Positions 1 to 13,254 of a stretch of 64,000 nucleotides of DNA are shown piece after piece. This DNA comes from Dromaius novaehollandiae (taxonomy: Eukaryota > Chordata > Aves > Casuariiformes > Dromaiidae), in NCBI RefSeq assembly GCF_036370855.1, contig NC_088101.1, forward strand, positions 39,726,544 through 39,790,543, given 5' to 3'. Positions within the stretch are counted from its first letter, which is position 1. Every line of letters begins with the position of its first letter. A program made the translations under genes and the position numbers. The notes beneath the pieces were generated by a model. That model was not told where the DNA came from. It searched no databases and worked only from the letters and a program-made list of their open reading frames with translations.

Positions 1-3000
1 CATTCACATCACATGCGAATGTAAATGTCTTTACATTTTCTGTTTGCTTAGGTATAAAATGATTTGAGTAATGGATTCTTTATTGTACTATGCCTTGTGG
101 CTGTGCAGCTGATTTAATCTCGTAAATTTTTGTCTGTTAGGTAAGAAGATCGTATAGTGTAGAAAGCTGTAATTTAATAAAATTTTTGAGACCTTGAAAA
201 GCTGTTTTGCCTTCCAGGGATTTCCAACTCAGTTTAAATATTTGCATGACTTTACATTTAAGTGTTGACAGGAATGTGTAGCTTCTCATCCAATGGGGTA
301 TTGCATTTGAGGAGGAAAAGAATAATAAATCATGTAAAACATACTGAAAAAAATCTTTTTGAAAGATTTTAAATTCTTCTAGGGCAGCACCCAAATATTC
401 ATGCTTTTATTCCCCCTACATTCAGAGGAGACCAGCCATTACAGGTTTCTTGGCTAGCTCCCATACTTCATTTATGGATATTCTCAAGTTATCTAATAAT
501 AAGCAAAATGAAGATGGATTGCTCATAGACCATGAATGCCTTTGTTGTAGAATTTGAAACAACTGCAAGAAAATGTTAGCATTAAGCATCCCCAAAATGT
601 ACTGTTCTGTTGCACTCTGGCAAGTACCTAACAGCCCAAGATAACTTTTGTATGTGATATTAGACCTCTCTTGCTTCTCATAGTGCTAAAGAGCTGTCAA
701 TGAGTTGCAGTTCCTTCAAGTACAGTAATCCATTGTTAGAGAAAGAAATCTGGTAAGTGTAACTGAACATTATGTGGTAATTATAGGTGGACTTACTGTT
801 CCAGATCCCTCTTTCTCCTGAGATGTTTTTTCATATTAGTAATTATTGGAGGGAAGTATTTTCTAAGTGATCTAAGTGACGTAAGACCACAGATTTCATT
901 CAGAATCAATGTGGAAGTCTGTCTGAAATTATTTCTGCTCATTTTTTTAAAAAAACAAATTTCAGGCACACTTCGTTGAAACTTGTTGGAGTTGCTTCCA
1001 TGTTTGCTTAGTCTCCTACAGGCGGTACGGTGAGCAGCCCCTTACCCCCAGTTGCAGGTTTTTTGGTAGTACGCTGGCTGGCTGGCAACTGAAGCTTCTG
1101 CACTCCTGGCTTGTGGCGCTGCATGAGCCGGAGTTCCCGGGGCTGCTGGGCTTGAAGCCTCTCTGTGTTGAGTCCCGAGATTCCTTAACTGTAGAGTTGT
1201 CTAGCATGGTTGACTCATTGGAAAGGAAATCCTGAAATTCCTGTTCTGTAGCAAATACAGCTAATTTCAGTTTTTATTCCTTTAGGGGACAATGATTCCC
1301 TAGCTATGTTCCAAAGGTTATTATGTTTGTGGAGGAGAAACACGAGAACTGCTGCCCAGCTGCGCTCTGAAGATGGCTTTGGGAAATCCCATGCTGAGTC
1401 TTTGGCTGCATTCAGAATGCATCACAGCAGATAACTGTTACTGCCAAGTTTTCTATGTCAAAGAAAGAAAATAATGTATTGATGAGTTAAATTTGAACTT
1501 TTGCTTCATTTTACCATTCATGATCATTATTATTGACTACACCACTAGGATGAGTCTCAGACTTTGGCCTACAGCTACAACTATTCTGTTCCATCTGTTG
1601 CAGAGATGCAAATTTAAACAGGCAGAAAAATACCGTACCATCTCAATCCATCTATTACTATATAAGGCAGAATTTGCTGCTTTTTGGTATAAGAAAATTT
1701 ACTTGGGGGGGAAAAAAGGTTTTCTCTGTCTGCTCATCTCAGGTCACTTCATGGTTCCTCCTCATAATTTATGCATTCAGTGCTTTGGGAGAAACAATAG
1801 AGTGGCAGGAGTTGTAGTGCAGAGATAGCTCTTATGCCTGTTGGTGCATTGACTGTATCAAATAAACCTTCAAATAAACCTTCACTGATTTTGCTAATAC
1901 AGTGCTACAAATGATAGAAACTGCCTGAGGCCCTTTTTGCTCTGTTGAAGTAATGATAGCATTGGTAGGAGCTTGCAACAGCAGAGTAATACGGATAAAA
2001 TGATAGGCAGATAAGTGAGTAGCTACTGTTCTGGGGACTAAGTGAAATAGCGAAAGATAGCAAGTGCTTTTGTGTTTGGTGTTTCCAGTCTCCCAAGCAC
2101 AGTCCTTGGAGTGTTGTGGCAGGGTGAATAAAATGTTAGCATAAGTTGCAAGGATGTTTTGGGTCATGCCCCATCAATGTTTAAATTAAAAGCTGAAGGG
2201 ACAAGTTCCACATCTTCTCACTTCTGTGTGGCCTTCCTTGCTTTGCTGTCCCTACTAATCATTTCCCTAACTCCCCTGCCCTCCCTTTTTAAACAACCTG
2301 TCACACTTCCTTTGTTTGTCCTGTCCCTTGCTGTTAAGGATATTGTATTCTCTTCCTATGGCTATTAAAATGATGCCCTCTAAATCTTCTTTACAATGTT
2401 GTTCTGCCTGCTGGAAAGCAAAACATTGGCTGTGGATATAATGTAGTTTGAAGTGGTAATTTAGTCAGAAGCAGTACATAGGGAGGCAGAGTAGCCAAGT
2501 ACGTAAGGTTGTCTGCCACCATTCACTTAGGAAAGTAGAAGGGATAGGATATCTACTGTGAGGAAAGAAGATCTAAACAAATTGTTAGTTCCTGTTTAAG
2601 CTTCTTGTGTTTGCAGCCCATTGTGAAAAGTGCAAATCTCAGAAGCCCCTCTGACTTTAATTCCCAATGAGGCTCACAATTAATTATTTCTGTGTTTTCC
2701 AGCTTCTCTGACAACTCAGCATCAGTCCTGCCTCCGCCTCATGCAATTTTAAAATCCTGTTCAATAAGCGGAACAAGTATAAGCATGGTTCTTTACTCCA
2801 GTTATCCGGAGTGAAGAAAAGAGAGAAACATGGAAAGGCACAATAGCATGCTCACTGGGGTGTTTTAACATGACACATCACTTTCCTTTAAATTTGGAGT
2901 GTTGCCCTGACTTTGAAATTCTTTTCTCTCTGGTCTTTTCTGACTACCCCTGAGTCCTTTCCTTTCTTTCTTCCCTGCCTACATTCCCTTCCCTCGACAA

Positions 3001-3319
3001 GCACTGGTGACTCTGCTCCCTTTTGTTCCTCCTTTGCCTACGCTCTCGAAGTATCATGGACCCCATGCCTCCCTAAGCCAGGGTACTGTCATGAATACTG
3101 TATACTGTACAAATGTGCATGTCTGATGTGCAGAATTACAAAGTGAAATGATTGTGTGAATAGAGACTGTGGGGGAATGTCACAAAACAGAGTTAGGAAA
3201 ATGAGTGTCTCATAGAGAAAACATTGAAAATACAGTCATTTGAAAATGATGGGTATGTCTAATGAATCATATGTCATTAGAATCATGTCATATGAATCAT
3301 GTCTAAAAACTGGGGTGTA
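1..3319. other. 3' flank of FBXW7, no gene seen
   Basis: AT-rich non-coding sequence with only short, unconvincing open frames. A C/T-rich stretch lies at 2200-2345 and another at 2920-3050. A small degenerate tandem motif (AATCAT/GTCAT) occurs at about 3255-3303. Confidence 0.6.
1859..1882. repeat. Short tandem duplication (12 bp x 2)
   Basis: Two copies of a CAAATAAACCTT-type unit in tandem. Too short to interpret. Confidence 0.6.
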
Positions 3320-4620
3320 TCATAAAAATCTTGGAGAATAGGGACCTCGAGGTCACCTCCGCTCCAATGTACTTCATCTGTGCCTGAAATGTTGCTACCA
3401 GATGTTTACCTAACCTTTTCAAAGAGATTTCTGTGATGGAAATTAAGTGATATTCCTAAGCAGTATATTTAATTTGTTGGTAGTTTTCTTATGCCCCCTT
3501 GAACGTGGAGGACATTTTGCTTCTTCCTTTTTGCAGCCACACTTTATGTATGTGTTATGTACGTGTTAGCTTGCTTCTCCTCAGTCTTCTTTCTGCTCCT
3601 CAAATGAAGCATCTCTGGTTCCTTCAGCATTTACTCCAAGGGCCTGCGAGCTAGACGTCGCTCCTCCTTGTCTTCTGTCCTCTGGATTCTCTCTAAAGTA
3701 GCATGCAGTTAGTGGATTCTTTGAAATGCAGAGTCCTAAACTGAACAAACTACTTCAGAGGAGGCTTTGTTAGCAGAGTGGAAGGCTTCTTTGTGTGTCT
3801 TACACTCCACTTCCACGTTTCTTTATTCCGCTGTAGTGCTTGGGGTTTTTTTCCTTTTCCCAGCGGTGTGACAGTGTTGATTGATGTTTGATTTTTGAGC
3901 CATTATAACCCCCCAGGTCTTTTCCTGTCGCCTAGCTAGTCATTTTGCATCCAGTATTTGTGCAGCTGATTGTTCTGACCTTCAGCTCGCTGACAAGACC
4001 TGAAGTGTAACACTTAGTGTTTGTCTTTACTGAAGCACATCCTATTTATTTCAGGGCACTTTTCCATTTTCTTAGGAGTGTTTGGGATTCTAATCCTGTT
4101 CTCCAGCAGCGTTTGCCCTTTGCAACTTGAAGTTGTCTGCAAATGTATTGCATCATTCAAGTCATGGATAAAATTGTTGTAAACTCTGTGCCTCAAGAAG
4201 ATAACGAATGATGGCTGTCCTTCCAATATAGTTTTTCCACTAGTAGTATATCTGCTTTATGGTACCCTCATTCCTCTTGTTTCACTATGAAAATGTTGCG
4301 TGAGGTAGGCTAGGATCTCACTGGTGGGTTTTTTTTTTCATACTGGCATAGGAGTTTGGATTGGTGTGATTTGTACTGACTGCTACCAGTCACCTTGCTG
4401 TCTTCCCCGTGCCTGTAGGTTACGTCTTTGTTCTCATATCTTCTCAGCAATTACAGGTAGGTGGATTTGAACGCTGCTTCTGTTCTCCTTTTTCTTCTCT
4501 GTATATTCACCTCTTTCCAGTCTTCCAGGATCTTTGTCCTCCACAAGTTCTTGAAGATTTTTCTCTCCCACAAGGTTATCGCCACTGCTTGTAGCATGCA
4601 GACCTTTGCGTACGCTTTTT
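3320..4620 (-). mobile_element. Old, decayed CR1-type LINE downstream of FBXW7
   Basis: Reads as the reverse complement of a CR1 3' half. The tail (GGGACCTCGAGGTCACCTCC, about 3350) comes first, then stretches matching the ORF2 C-terminus: CATTATAACCCCCCAGGTC (about 3901), CATCCTATTTATTTCAGGG (about 4038), GGATTCTAATCCTGTTCTCC (about 4085), TCATGGATAAAATTGTTG (about 4161), and CTCTTTCCAGTCTTCCAGG (about 4512). Strongly diverged; no reading frame survives. Boundaries are approximate. Confidence 0.7.
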
Positions 4621-7600
4621 ATCTATGCTTGCTTACAGTTATTTGATTGTAAGGGTCAGATAATGGGCAAGAAAATTGCCACCTTTCAAATAATACGCTA
4701 TTCTTAATTAGTATTACTGCACGCCTCTTATTTGACAAAGCTATTCTTTGGTAGTTTTTGAGATGAAGGCAGTTGATTTTTTTCATCTGTTTGCGATGTA
4801 CCTTTTCTGTTTTATTCCGGAGGCTTGGGGCCGAGCTCTGACCTAGCCTCAGTGCGTTGGTGCCTTTGACTGTCAGGGGATGTGAACTCCAGGCAGAATA
4901 TGCCACGGGCATTTAAACTGTCCTAAGGTAAATCATCCCGACTGTGCTCCAGGCCACACACAGGAAGGGAGGCCATCTTTGGTGTTTGCTCTTGAAGGCA
5001 AGCTCAGCAGATAGCTCATTCCCCAGACGAGCCAGCTCACTGAGTTTACATGAAATACTGCTTTGACTTGACTTTTCTATCTTTTGAATGCAGTGCTTCT
5101 TTAAAGTAGTGTTACAGAATTGTCTGTCTTCCTTTCTTTTACCGTGTGTTAAAGGGCGAAATCTTTGTGCCACTGAAATTGTTAGGAACTTCAGTAAGGT
5201 CAGGAATTTCACCCTAGAATTTCAAGTCTGGCTATATTGTGCAAGCCTGAAGTAATGTTTTCCATTTCATTTGGTTCACTTTCTCTCTCTAACCACTCTT
5301 CTAGAGATAAGGAGAGCAGTGCATATGATTTTGATTTTGTACAGACAAAAGCAATGTTATATGATTTTCTTTTTGCTATGTAGAACAAGGCTAAGTTCTC
5401 TGGGATGTGTTTCATTACATGTTAAATAAGTTTGGATAAAGAATGGATTTGTGTCTTAGTGAACAGCCCCAGGAAGTCTGAGTTCAACTGCTGACCCTGA
5501 CACTGGCATACCTTACCACGCTTTCCCTTTTCCAGATGTAAAATGAGGATAATGATACTGATCTTCCTTTAAAGCACTTGGAGATCTTTGGCTGAGAACT
5601 TTTGGTTGTATTCTGTAAGTGAGACTTCCTTACTTTCCGGAAACCTTTTGCAGGTTTTCATTTAAAAAAAAAAATGCATTTAGCTTTTTGCACTGGCATT
5701 TAGAGACTTCAGTGCCACTAGACCTGTGAGTTCTCTTCCAAAAATGAGTCATGAGATGAGCTGTTGCTTTTGCAGCCCTTGGTCCTCCTGCTGAGCTAGA
5801 GAAGGTTGGTGTTTTTGCCTCCCAGAAGGAATATCCACAAGCATTGATGTTTCCAGGGAAAGAGTGTGGAACATGTGTGTCTTGCACATAGAAAGTGAAG
5901 CTTGTACTGGGCTCTCCTAATAGAGCTCTTGTTTTGGAGTCCCGGTACAGCTAAGTGCAATTTAGAATATATTTAAATTAATGAAGGGATTAAAGGATGT
6001 TGGTACTTAGAATACCAGAGAGCTGTTCTTAATGACATAAAATACTGGTTCAGAAAGGATTTCCTTACCGTGTGACAGGTTTGACTACACAATTAGATAA
6101 GAAACAGAGAGAAATGAAATCAAGTTTGTCTGAAGATCAAAAATTCAGTATATTTGTAGGAGAGGAGGATAAAGAAACAGAGGAACCTTACTATGTTTTT
6201 GCAGTTTCTTGACTATCACAGTGAAGATTTGCTAATTATCAGGAGGGCTTTTTTTAGAACAATTGAGGATTTTAAATTAGGTTTCAGGAAAGTAGCTGTT
6301 AGATAATATTTAGCACTGAAACATCGTGAGGTTTCTGTGTGATTCTCTTGGCATGGAGTCAAGTAGGGATAAAGTACTTATGTTTCCATGTTTCTTAAAA
6401 TGACTTTTTCAACATGCTGAGTGGTTCTGGGGTCTCAGGGGAACAGTCTAGCCCAGACTGACAGTTAAGTCATATCACTGGCTGCCATCTCAATGGAAAT
6501 AGGAATAAGCAGACAACTTCCATTAGAGGCCACCGTTGAGATTACAGCAGTAGCGTAGCAGAAGTGCTGTTTGCGTTCCAAAGAGTAATTGCACATACTA
6601 GAACATGTCCCACTTGGCTGCATGGTAGAAATTGCCAGTATTGGTTTGGTGGGGAGAAGGAAACAGAATTGCATGCTACAAGCGGGAAAAGCTGTAGACC
6701 AGCATTACTGTCTCTTGGTATATTCTCTGTGAGTTATTTCGTTGCTGAGGACTAAATCTTTAAAAGCGGGTACGCTTCTACTCTCCACAGTTTAGAGCTT
6801 AACACGTTTTCCAAGTTTTGAGTCTAAATCGTTATTCTGATATTTTGTCTGATGCACTTTTAAAACCAAGATTTTTCACATTTCAGCTGCTTACTTTGGG
6901 AAGTCATTCCACTGCCTATTAAATTTTGCTGTGAAGCAGCTTTATCGTGATGGTCTGAATTTTGTCTTAATTTCTTCCTCTTATGCTCAGATCTTTTCTG
7001 CATTTTGAATCACAAAACTCTTGACTTCACACCCTTGAAATATTTGTAGTTTTCATGTAAGCCTGCTTCATCTCAGGACCCGTGGAGCCTTTGGATGTTG
7101 CCCTGTGACTTTTCACATTAAGGTGGTTGGCACCGGATACATAGTCCTGAGGTGGCCATGCTGCAGTTGACTTCTGGCCTTTCCATGTACATTTGTGTAT
7201 GCATGTACTACTTCTGCTTATGCCTCTGCCCCTGCAGCCTCATGTCTCATTTGGCAATTTGTTGCCAAAGTAGTTGGCAAATTTGTGTCTCTCAAATGCT
7301 GGTGACAGCTCTTTTCTGAAAATTTTTTTGCCCTACTCTGGTGCCAAAATGCAAGTTAGCTGATTTAAACGCTTAAGACACATTAGCATAGGGAAGTGAT
7401 TCAGACGTGTACTGGGCAGTGGAAAACTTTTAGGTTAGTGGCTGTGCATTCAAAGGTGAGCGTGAGGAAGTGAAAGTAGGAAGGGAAAAATATCTGGGCA
7501 ATCTCTGCACCTGCAGAAGCTGCCGTAGCCCGTGACGACTGTGACGAGGCCGGGGCCGTTGGCATCTTTTAGCTGCTCTGTCTTGTGCTGGGAGACTGGA

Positions 7601-10600
7601 CCACCAGCTCCAGGGTAGCAGAGTGCAAAGGCTGATTGAAAGCTGCGGTTGCATTTCCTTCCCTGCCTTTGCCACGCAGGCTGCGGTAGCAGCCGAGGAG
7701 CAGCTTTGCTGCCTCTCTGCGCGCTCCGCCGCAGAAAGGCCGTGGGCCTCGGATCGAGGGCCTGCGCCTCACGCGGCCCTTCAGGAGGGTGTGAAGTGCT
7801 GCCATCCGTATTTGCAGTCTATATTCACTTTGCTCTTTCTGTGCAAGGCTGAATGATCCTGCAGTGTAGCAGAGAATAAAGAATCACATCCTTTTCCGTA
7901 TTTTTTGCCAGATACATTTATGTTTTTCAAGATGTCTCTCTTTTTTTTTTTATCTCTAGTCTAGATTGCTGTCTTTGTTGGCCCCTGTGTTGCGTTTCCA
8001 TTTCTTTTTTGGCATTCAGGGTTTCTTCTCAGTTTGCACTTTCTTAGCCTACCCCTCATAGCAATTTCCAGCCAGATCATTAGTGAGATTCAGTGCTTAA
8101 GAATATTTGACCTGTTTGACAAACATTGCAATGTTGGAACTGTTGTGCGTCCTTTGGTCACTGAAGTATTTAATGTCCTGCTTAAATTATCTGAATTCAC
8201 TTCTTCCTGCTGTTCTTCAGCTCAGCAAGACCCGGGCTGAAACTATGTTGCCTTTGTGGGCACTAATGCTTGATTCAGCTGTATGGCCACTCACTGCCGC
8301 TTTTGCTAGCCTGGGAGGATACTTACGGGGAAGTACTTGTTGCACCTTGGGTTTCTTTTGCACAGTGCTAGTTGAAAAGAAGGCGTTGTGCTGTTTGCTT
8401 AGCTGGAGGAAGAAAGCAGTTCCTTTTCAAGCCATTGGAGAAAGCGTATTCTGCAAACCAAACTTACTTTTCCCTTGATGTATTACTTTCCTTGCTGACC
8501 TATTGATTCACGTTACTGAGCCCAGCAGGGCCAGGGCCAGGCCCAGCCTCGAGTCCAACTGTGCGTCTCTGCGTTTTGCAGTTGCGTGGCTCACGCAGGA
8601 CTCGGACTTGTTCTTCCATGCTTGGGTCACGCACTGTGGCTGCAGGGTTTTTCCGTGCATTTCTTTTGCGCTCGCGATGAGCTAGCAGGGTGCAGGGAAA
8701 ACTCGAGGCAAAAGCCGCGGGTTCCCCAGTGGCACTGTACGCTCCCTCGGCAGTGCCGGGGCTTCTGCTCCCACAGCAGCCTCCTGCTTCCCATATGGCA
8801 GCGTGCAGATCAGTTGCACGAGGCACAGAGACGAGTTTGCAGGTTTGCTCTGTGGGTGTTAAAGTCCTCTTCTCTGTGCTGGGGACATGCAGGCTCATGT
8901 AGCTTGAGCTGTAGACGGTCTCTCCAGCCATTACGCTTCCTTTAGGAAGGCAGGAGGAAAGTTTCTTTCTTTATCCAGCAGAGCAGTGGGTAGCTTAGTG
9001 TTCATGGTTTGTGCTACTGCCTAGCCACAGACATTTAAGTGAAGGCAAAAATTCAGATCACTTCTTTAAGAAAAGTAGTTCAGCCTGCGCCAGTGCTAAG
9101 GCGATGTTTCCTGAGATGGTGGAGCTGGTCAGAGGATGCAGTTTGAGCTGCTGAGCCAACCTGGCAGCACCCTGTCTCCCAAAGGACCTGAGTGGGGTCC
9201 CTTAGGGGTCAAATGAGCGTGAGAATGAGTAAAATGGGAAACGTGGGAATGGAAGGATTTGGGATGGGTGAAGCACTCCCACTTTATACCCCGCAGCACT
9301 GAGACGTTAGCCTGACTCAGTGTCTCCTGAGGTGTTACCAGCTCGCTGCCACTGGCAGAGGCAGGCCTGCCTTGCCTGTGGCCGCTCGCTGCCCTTGTGC
9401 TGGCAGCTCTCCAAGCCCTTGAGCCTGTTCAGCTTGCTAAACCTCCAGAAAATCACCTGGTTGTACAAATCTGAGGAGTTAGCTGAGTCTTGGAGCAGCT
9501 CAGCAGAGTGCTGGAGCCAGGTCCAGAGGACAGGCTGGCGCTTTTAGGAGTGAGCCTCGGATCGACAGTGTCCTGCGAAACGACAGCCTCGCCTGGGTCC
9601 TTCCTCCAGACTGAGGTCTTCGTTTGGCGCTTTTGGCCGGTGCCTTCAGACTGCCTCTGAACCCAGGGAAAATCTCCTTCACTAATTTAGCTGCACCTAG
9701 ATCTGTCCTAGTGTGGAGGAAGCTCCCGTGGCTTCCTGCGAAAGCTGCCTCGACATTCGCGCTCCTTTTTTGACACAACAGTGACTGTACTTTTAAGTCA
9801 CACCTTACAGCATTCGTGGGTCACTGTATCATTTACAAATCGCATATTGTTTGCTCAAAATGCTGAATTTTATATTCATATACTGTGATTCTTTATATAA
9901 AAGGCATGAATTTTCAGGCTGAGAAGTATCGCTGTTTTCCAAATTTCTGTTGCCGAAGGATGGCCATATAGGACTGTCCTCAGCAGAGGACAGTGCTGTT
10001 CCTATCAGCAATTCTGCTTTTATGCAATAATAATTAAAAGAAAAAAATTCTATTTATTTACTGGCAAATTAACCCATTTTTTAAATTGGTCTTCACAGGA
10101 GGATAAAATGAAGAGAAACGCAACAGGAAAATTAAGTCATTAATGTACTCTTTGCTTCTAGCTTTCACTTTATTTGATTGTAAGTTGTTTGCAGTAAAAT
10201 TGCGAATTAGTAGCTTGCATAAAGCTCTGTGAATTCCTTTGGTGTCAGCTGTAAATGAGGAGGAGTCGGGTCTCTAACCTTCCCGGAGCGTATGGCTGTA
10301 GCTGGGTGCGTTCCTGTCAGCCAGGTATCCGCTCCTCCAGCACATCCATCTGCCTCGGTTCCCAGTCGCCTCCAGCGGCTCAGCTCCAAAGACGCCCCGC
10401 ATGCCGCAGCAGGCCTCTGAGCTCCAGTGGCTCTCAAACACCTGCATTGCTTTCCAAGAGTAACCGCACACGTAGCGTAAAATTTGAAATCCTGATCTGG
10501 CAGGCGGAGAGGCAAGGGTTGCACTAAAAATCAGTTTTCTACTTTTCTTTCTTTCTTTTTTTTTTTAAAGAAGAACAGGTTGAAAATAATCTTCTCTCCT

Positions 10601-13032
10601 GGTGGTGAAGAATACTTAATGCTCAGTCATCTCTGTGCTCCTACCTGGCTACAGGGTAAGAATCCCCAAATGTGTGTGCCATGGTAAATTTTGCCTTAGT
10701 ATGAGGTATTACTGCTGTAATTTCATTACTTTTATAACGGAGATAATTTATTCCTGCTTATCACAAAGCTTAAAGCATGACGCTGCTATCCTTGTGCCTG
10801 GGGAGTAGCGTCTTTTATCTTGCCGGTATTGTTTTTGCCAAAAGTCAAAGTGATGTTAATTCTTACAGGTGATATTCTGGATTTTCAGAGACTGGCAGTG
10901 GAGAGGGAGAGCGGCCGGTTTGCAGGCGGTCTGTTGGGTCTGCGGTGGCTGCGGCCAGCCCCGGCGGGCGGCGTGGTGGCTCCGGCACTGCCACGTGTGC
11001 TCCTTCTCCCGAAGGCAAGGCAAGGCAAGGGGGCGTTTCTGTGATGCGGGGAATTTCAGCTCCGGTTTGTGTGCGCAAATAAAGGGATTTAGGTAACAAT
11101 GAAGAGAGGATAATTTGTTTGGAGAGTCAGAGATGAAAGGAGCTCTTCTCTCCCTGTCAGAGCAATTTCGCCTGCGTTGCACTGCATAATAAATCAGATT
11201 GCATAATGTCGCGTGGGTTTTCCAAGAGAAAGGGGGGAGCAAATGGGACGACGCTGATATTAGGTACACGTTTTCTCCTCTCTGGTGCTCTCCTGGTGCC
11301 TATGGAAGAGTGTCCGGTCCCCTCACCACGGGAGAGGGATCTTTGTTCAAGCGGGGGGAAGTGCAGAAGTTGCCACTCCGTTTTGTTTCTGAAACAGCCC
11401 CCAGTTTGCATTTGCAGAAGCAAAAGTAAAGCGCTGGAATAAAATATGCAAAAAGAAAAACAAAAAGAAAGGCAAATCCTGTTCATCTTTCTCCCTGGGT
11501 AAATACAGCCATGCAGTCTGCGAATACTGTATCCGCAGAGCTTGTGCTCTGCATAGGCGGGCATACATCTCCAGCAAGGAGAGGAGGCCCCATCCGCGCC
11601 TGCTAGCAGTATCATTCAGCTGAAATGTAAAAGGCAGATGAAAGATACAGGGATTTGTATGTGGTTTTTCTTTTTTTGGTTTGGGTTCGCTGTGTTTTTC
11701 TTCTTTGTTTTGTTTGTTTGTTTCTGCTGCTTTTGCTCCTGCTAGGATCAGCATGTCTGATGTGTGGCTTTGTCGCTTTGGCCAGTTTGCATCCTTTTGA
11801 ATAGCTGTTTATCTTTTTGAATTAAGTTATGTTGGTTTAACGCTATCGCAGAAGCCAAATCTTCAAGAAGTGCTGGATGTCCCTGGCTTTTTCGATTGAA
11901 TACAGTATGTCAGTAGAGCAGTTAAAATTCACCGGTGTCAGGGTAATGGACCCAGCGTGCAGTCACATCCTATGCTGGCTCTGGAGCTTTTATTGCCTCT
12001 GCTGTCACCGCATATTAAGAATTAGTGAGCAGTGTGTACTAGATTGTTTTGGACGTGTTTTATGTATCATTCCTAACACATGCTGACAGACCGCACTACC
12101 CCAGCTGTGTCGCGCTGGTAGTACCGGAAGGAAGATCGGCTGCTGTTGTAGCGGTTGGACTGCAGGTTCATTTGCAGCCTCGATTTCTTATTTATGCATA
12201 GCTGTATGAAGCAAGGTCCGTTGAGATCACTTGACCTCTGTCCAGAGGTGAATCTCTCTAAAGACTTTTAACCAAAAATAGCTTTTGAATTCTGCTTAGC
12301 TTTAGAAAAGCACCTGTTATCCATGAGGAGCATTTTCAAACTTGTTTGACTTTACACATTAGACGTCCTAAGGACTGAGCTGGTGGGTAATACATGATAT
12401 TTAAGAAAAGACTATCTTTCAGCAGAAAGCAATGGAGAGACCATTTAATGAGCGTGGAATTAAGTAGGGCATGCTGTTCAGCTGCTTGTGAAATTGGTGG
12501 CAAATTTTGGTCCATGCTTAGGGGGCCTGATCCTATTGCTGTTGAACCATTTGAGTCATTTGCGGGCTGTGGGTAGACAATAGATCTTTAATATTGAGGC
12601 AGACAAAAAAGTGTGTTTTTCTAAGTTGTCTGAATTTGCTTCACATTTGGCTTATTTACGTTCAAATTTGATGATAATAGCTTCAGCAATTCTAAAGATC
12701 CATATGTCTCAGATAAGTTGGACAAATAAGAACTGATTTGAAACAGTCTGTGTTTATATCTCTGCAATGGTGCGAAAAAGACTCCAGCTTGCCAACATGG
12801 ATCTTGGGGTGAAGCAGGAAAGAGAGGCTGGCTGTGACAGTTTTAAGCAGGAGAGAAGGTCAAGGAATGGGAAAAGATGAGGAAGAGAAAAAACCTTGAA
12901 AAATAGGAGACATGAATGGTAAAACTTGAAAAGAAAAACATAGGGAACAGGACAAAAGAGGGAGTGAAACATGAGGAACTGAAGTGCAGGTGTCAAAGAA
13001 AAGAGACAATGAGGGAAGCAAATAGAGGGAAA
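4621..13032. other. 3' flank with GC/CpG-richer patches, no gene seen
   Basis: No recognisable coding region. Patches at about 7500-7770, 8510-8800, 10260-10480 and 10890-11050 are visibly richer in G+C and CpG than the sequence around them and therefore hold several overlapping open frames of 60-150 codons. A (GGCAA)-type short repeat is at about 11010-11030. 12820-13030 is purine-rich on the plus strand. Confidence 0.55.
6880..7130 (-). mobile_element. Possible very old CR1/L3-like LINE 3' fragment
   Basis: The order of weak matches (TCATTCCACTGCCT, then CACACCCTTGAAATATTTGTAG) resembles the reverse complement of ancient CR1/L3 3' ends. Divergence is high and the call rests on pattern memory, so it is tentative. 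Confidence 0.3.
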
Positions 13033-13254
13033 CACAGGGTCTAGAATATTATTTTCAGTTAGAGAAAGCATTGGACGTGAGGTGGATATCATGTCGGCAG
13101 CCCCCATGGCAGACATCTCATCGTCAGCTGAATGATGCACTCTCATCTTCGTGGGCTCAGTTGGAGCCCTCGGTGTTAGGCTGAGGCAGTGCTGTGTCCA
13201 TGACAAAAATGGGCGAAAGTACGGTAGAGATTGTAGCACCACAGAGATGCAGAG
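13033..13254. repeat. Direct repeat, copy A (~222 bp)
   Basis: Starts CACAGGGTCTAGAATATT and ends ACCACAGAGATGCAGAG. It matches copy B at 15123-15337 along its whole length, with scattered substitutions, a 6-nt indel and several 1-2-nt indels. Same orientation, about 2.09 kb apart. The family is not recognised. It lies inside a 186-codon minus-strand open frame, but the rest of that frame comes from the neighbouring purine-rich tract (12820-13030), which lacks stops on the minus strand for compositional reasons. Confidence 0.9.

Noticed and set aside
8500-8945. Overlapping 119- and 143-codon frames on both strands
   Set aside because: Low-complexity, GC-driven frames with no family signature.
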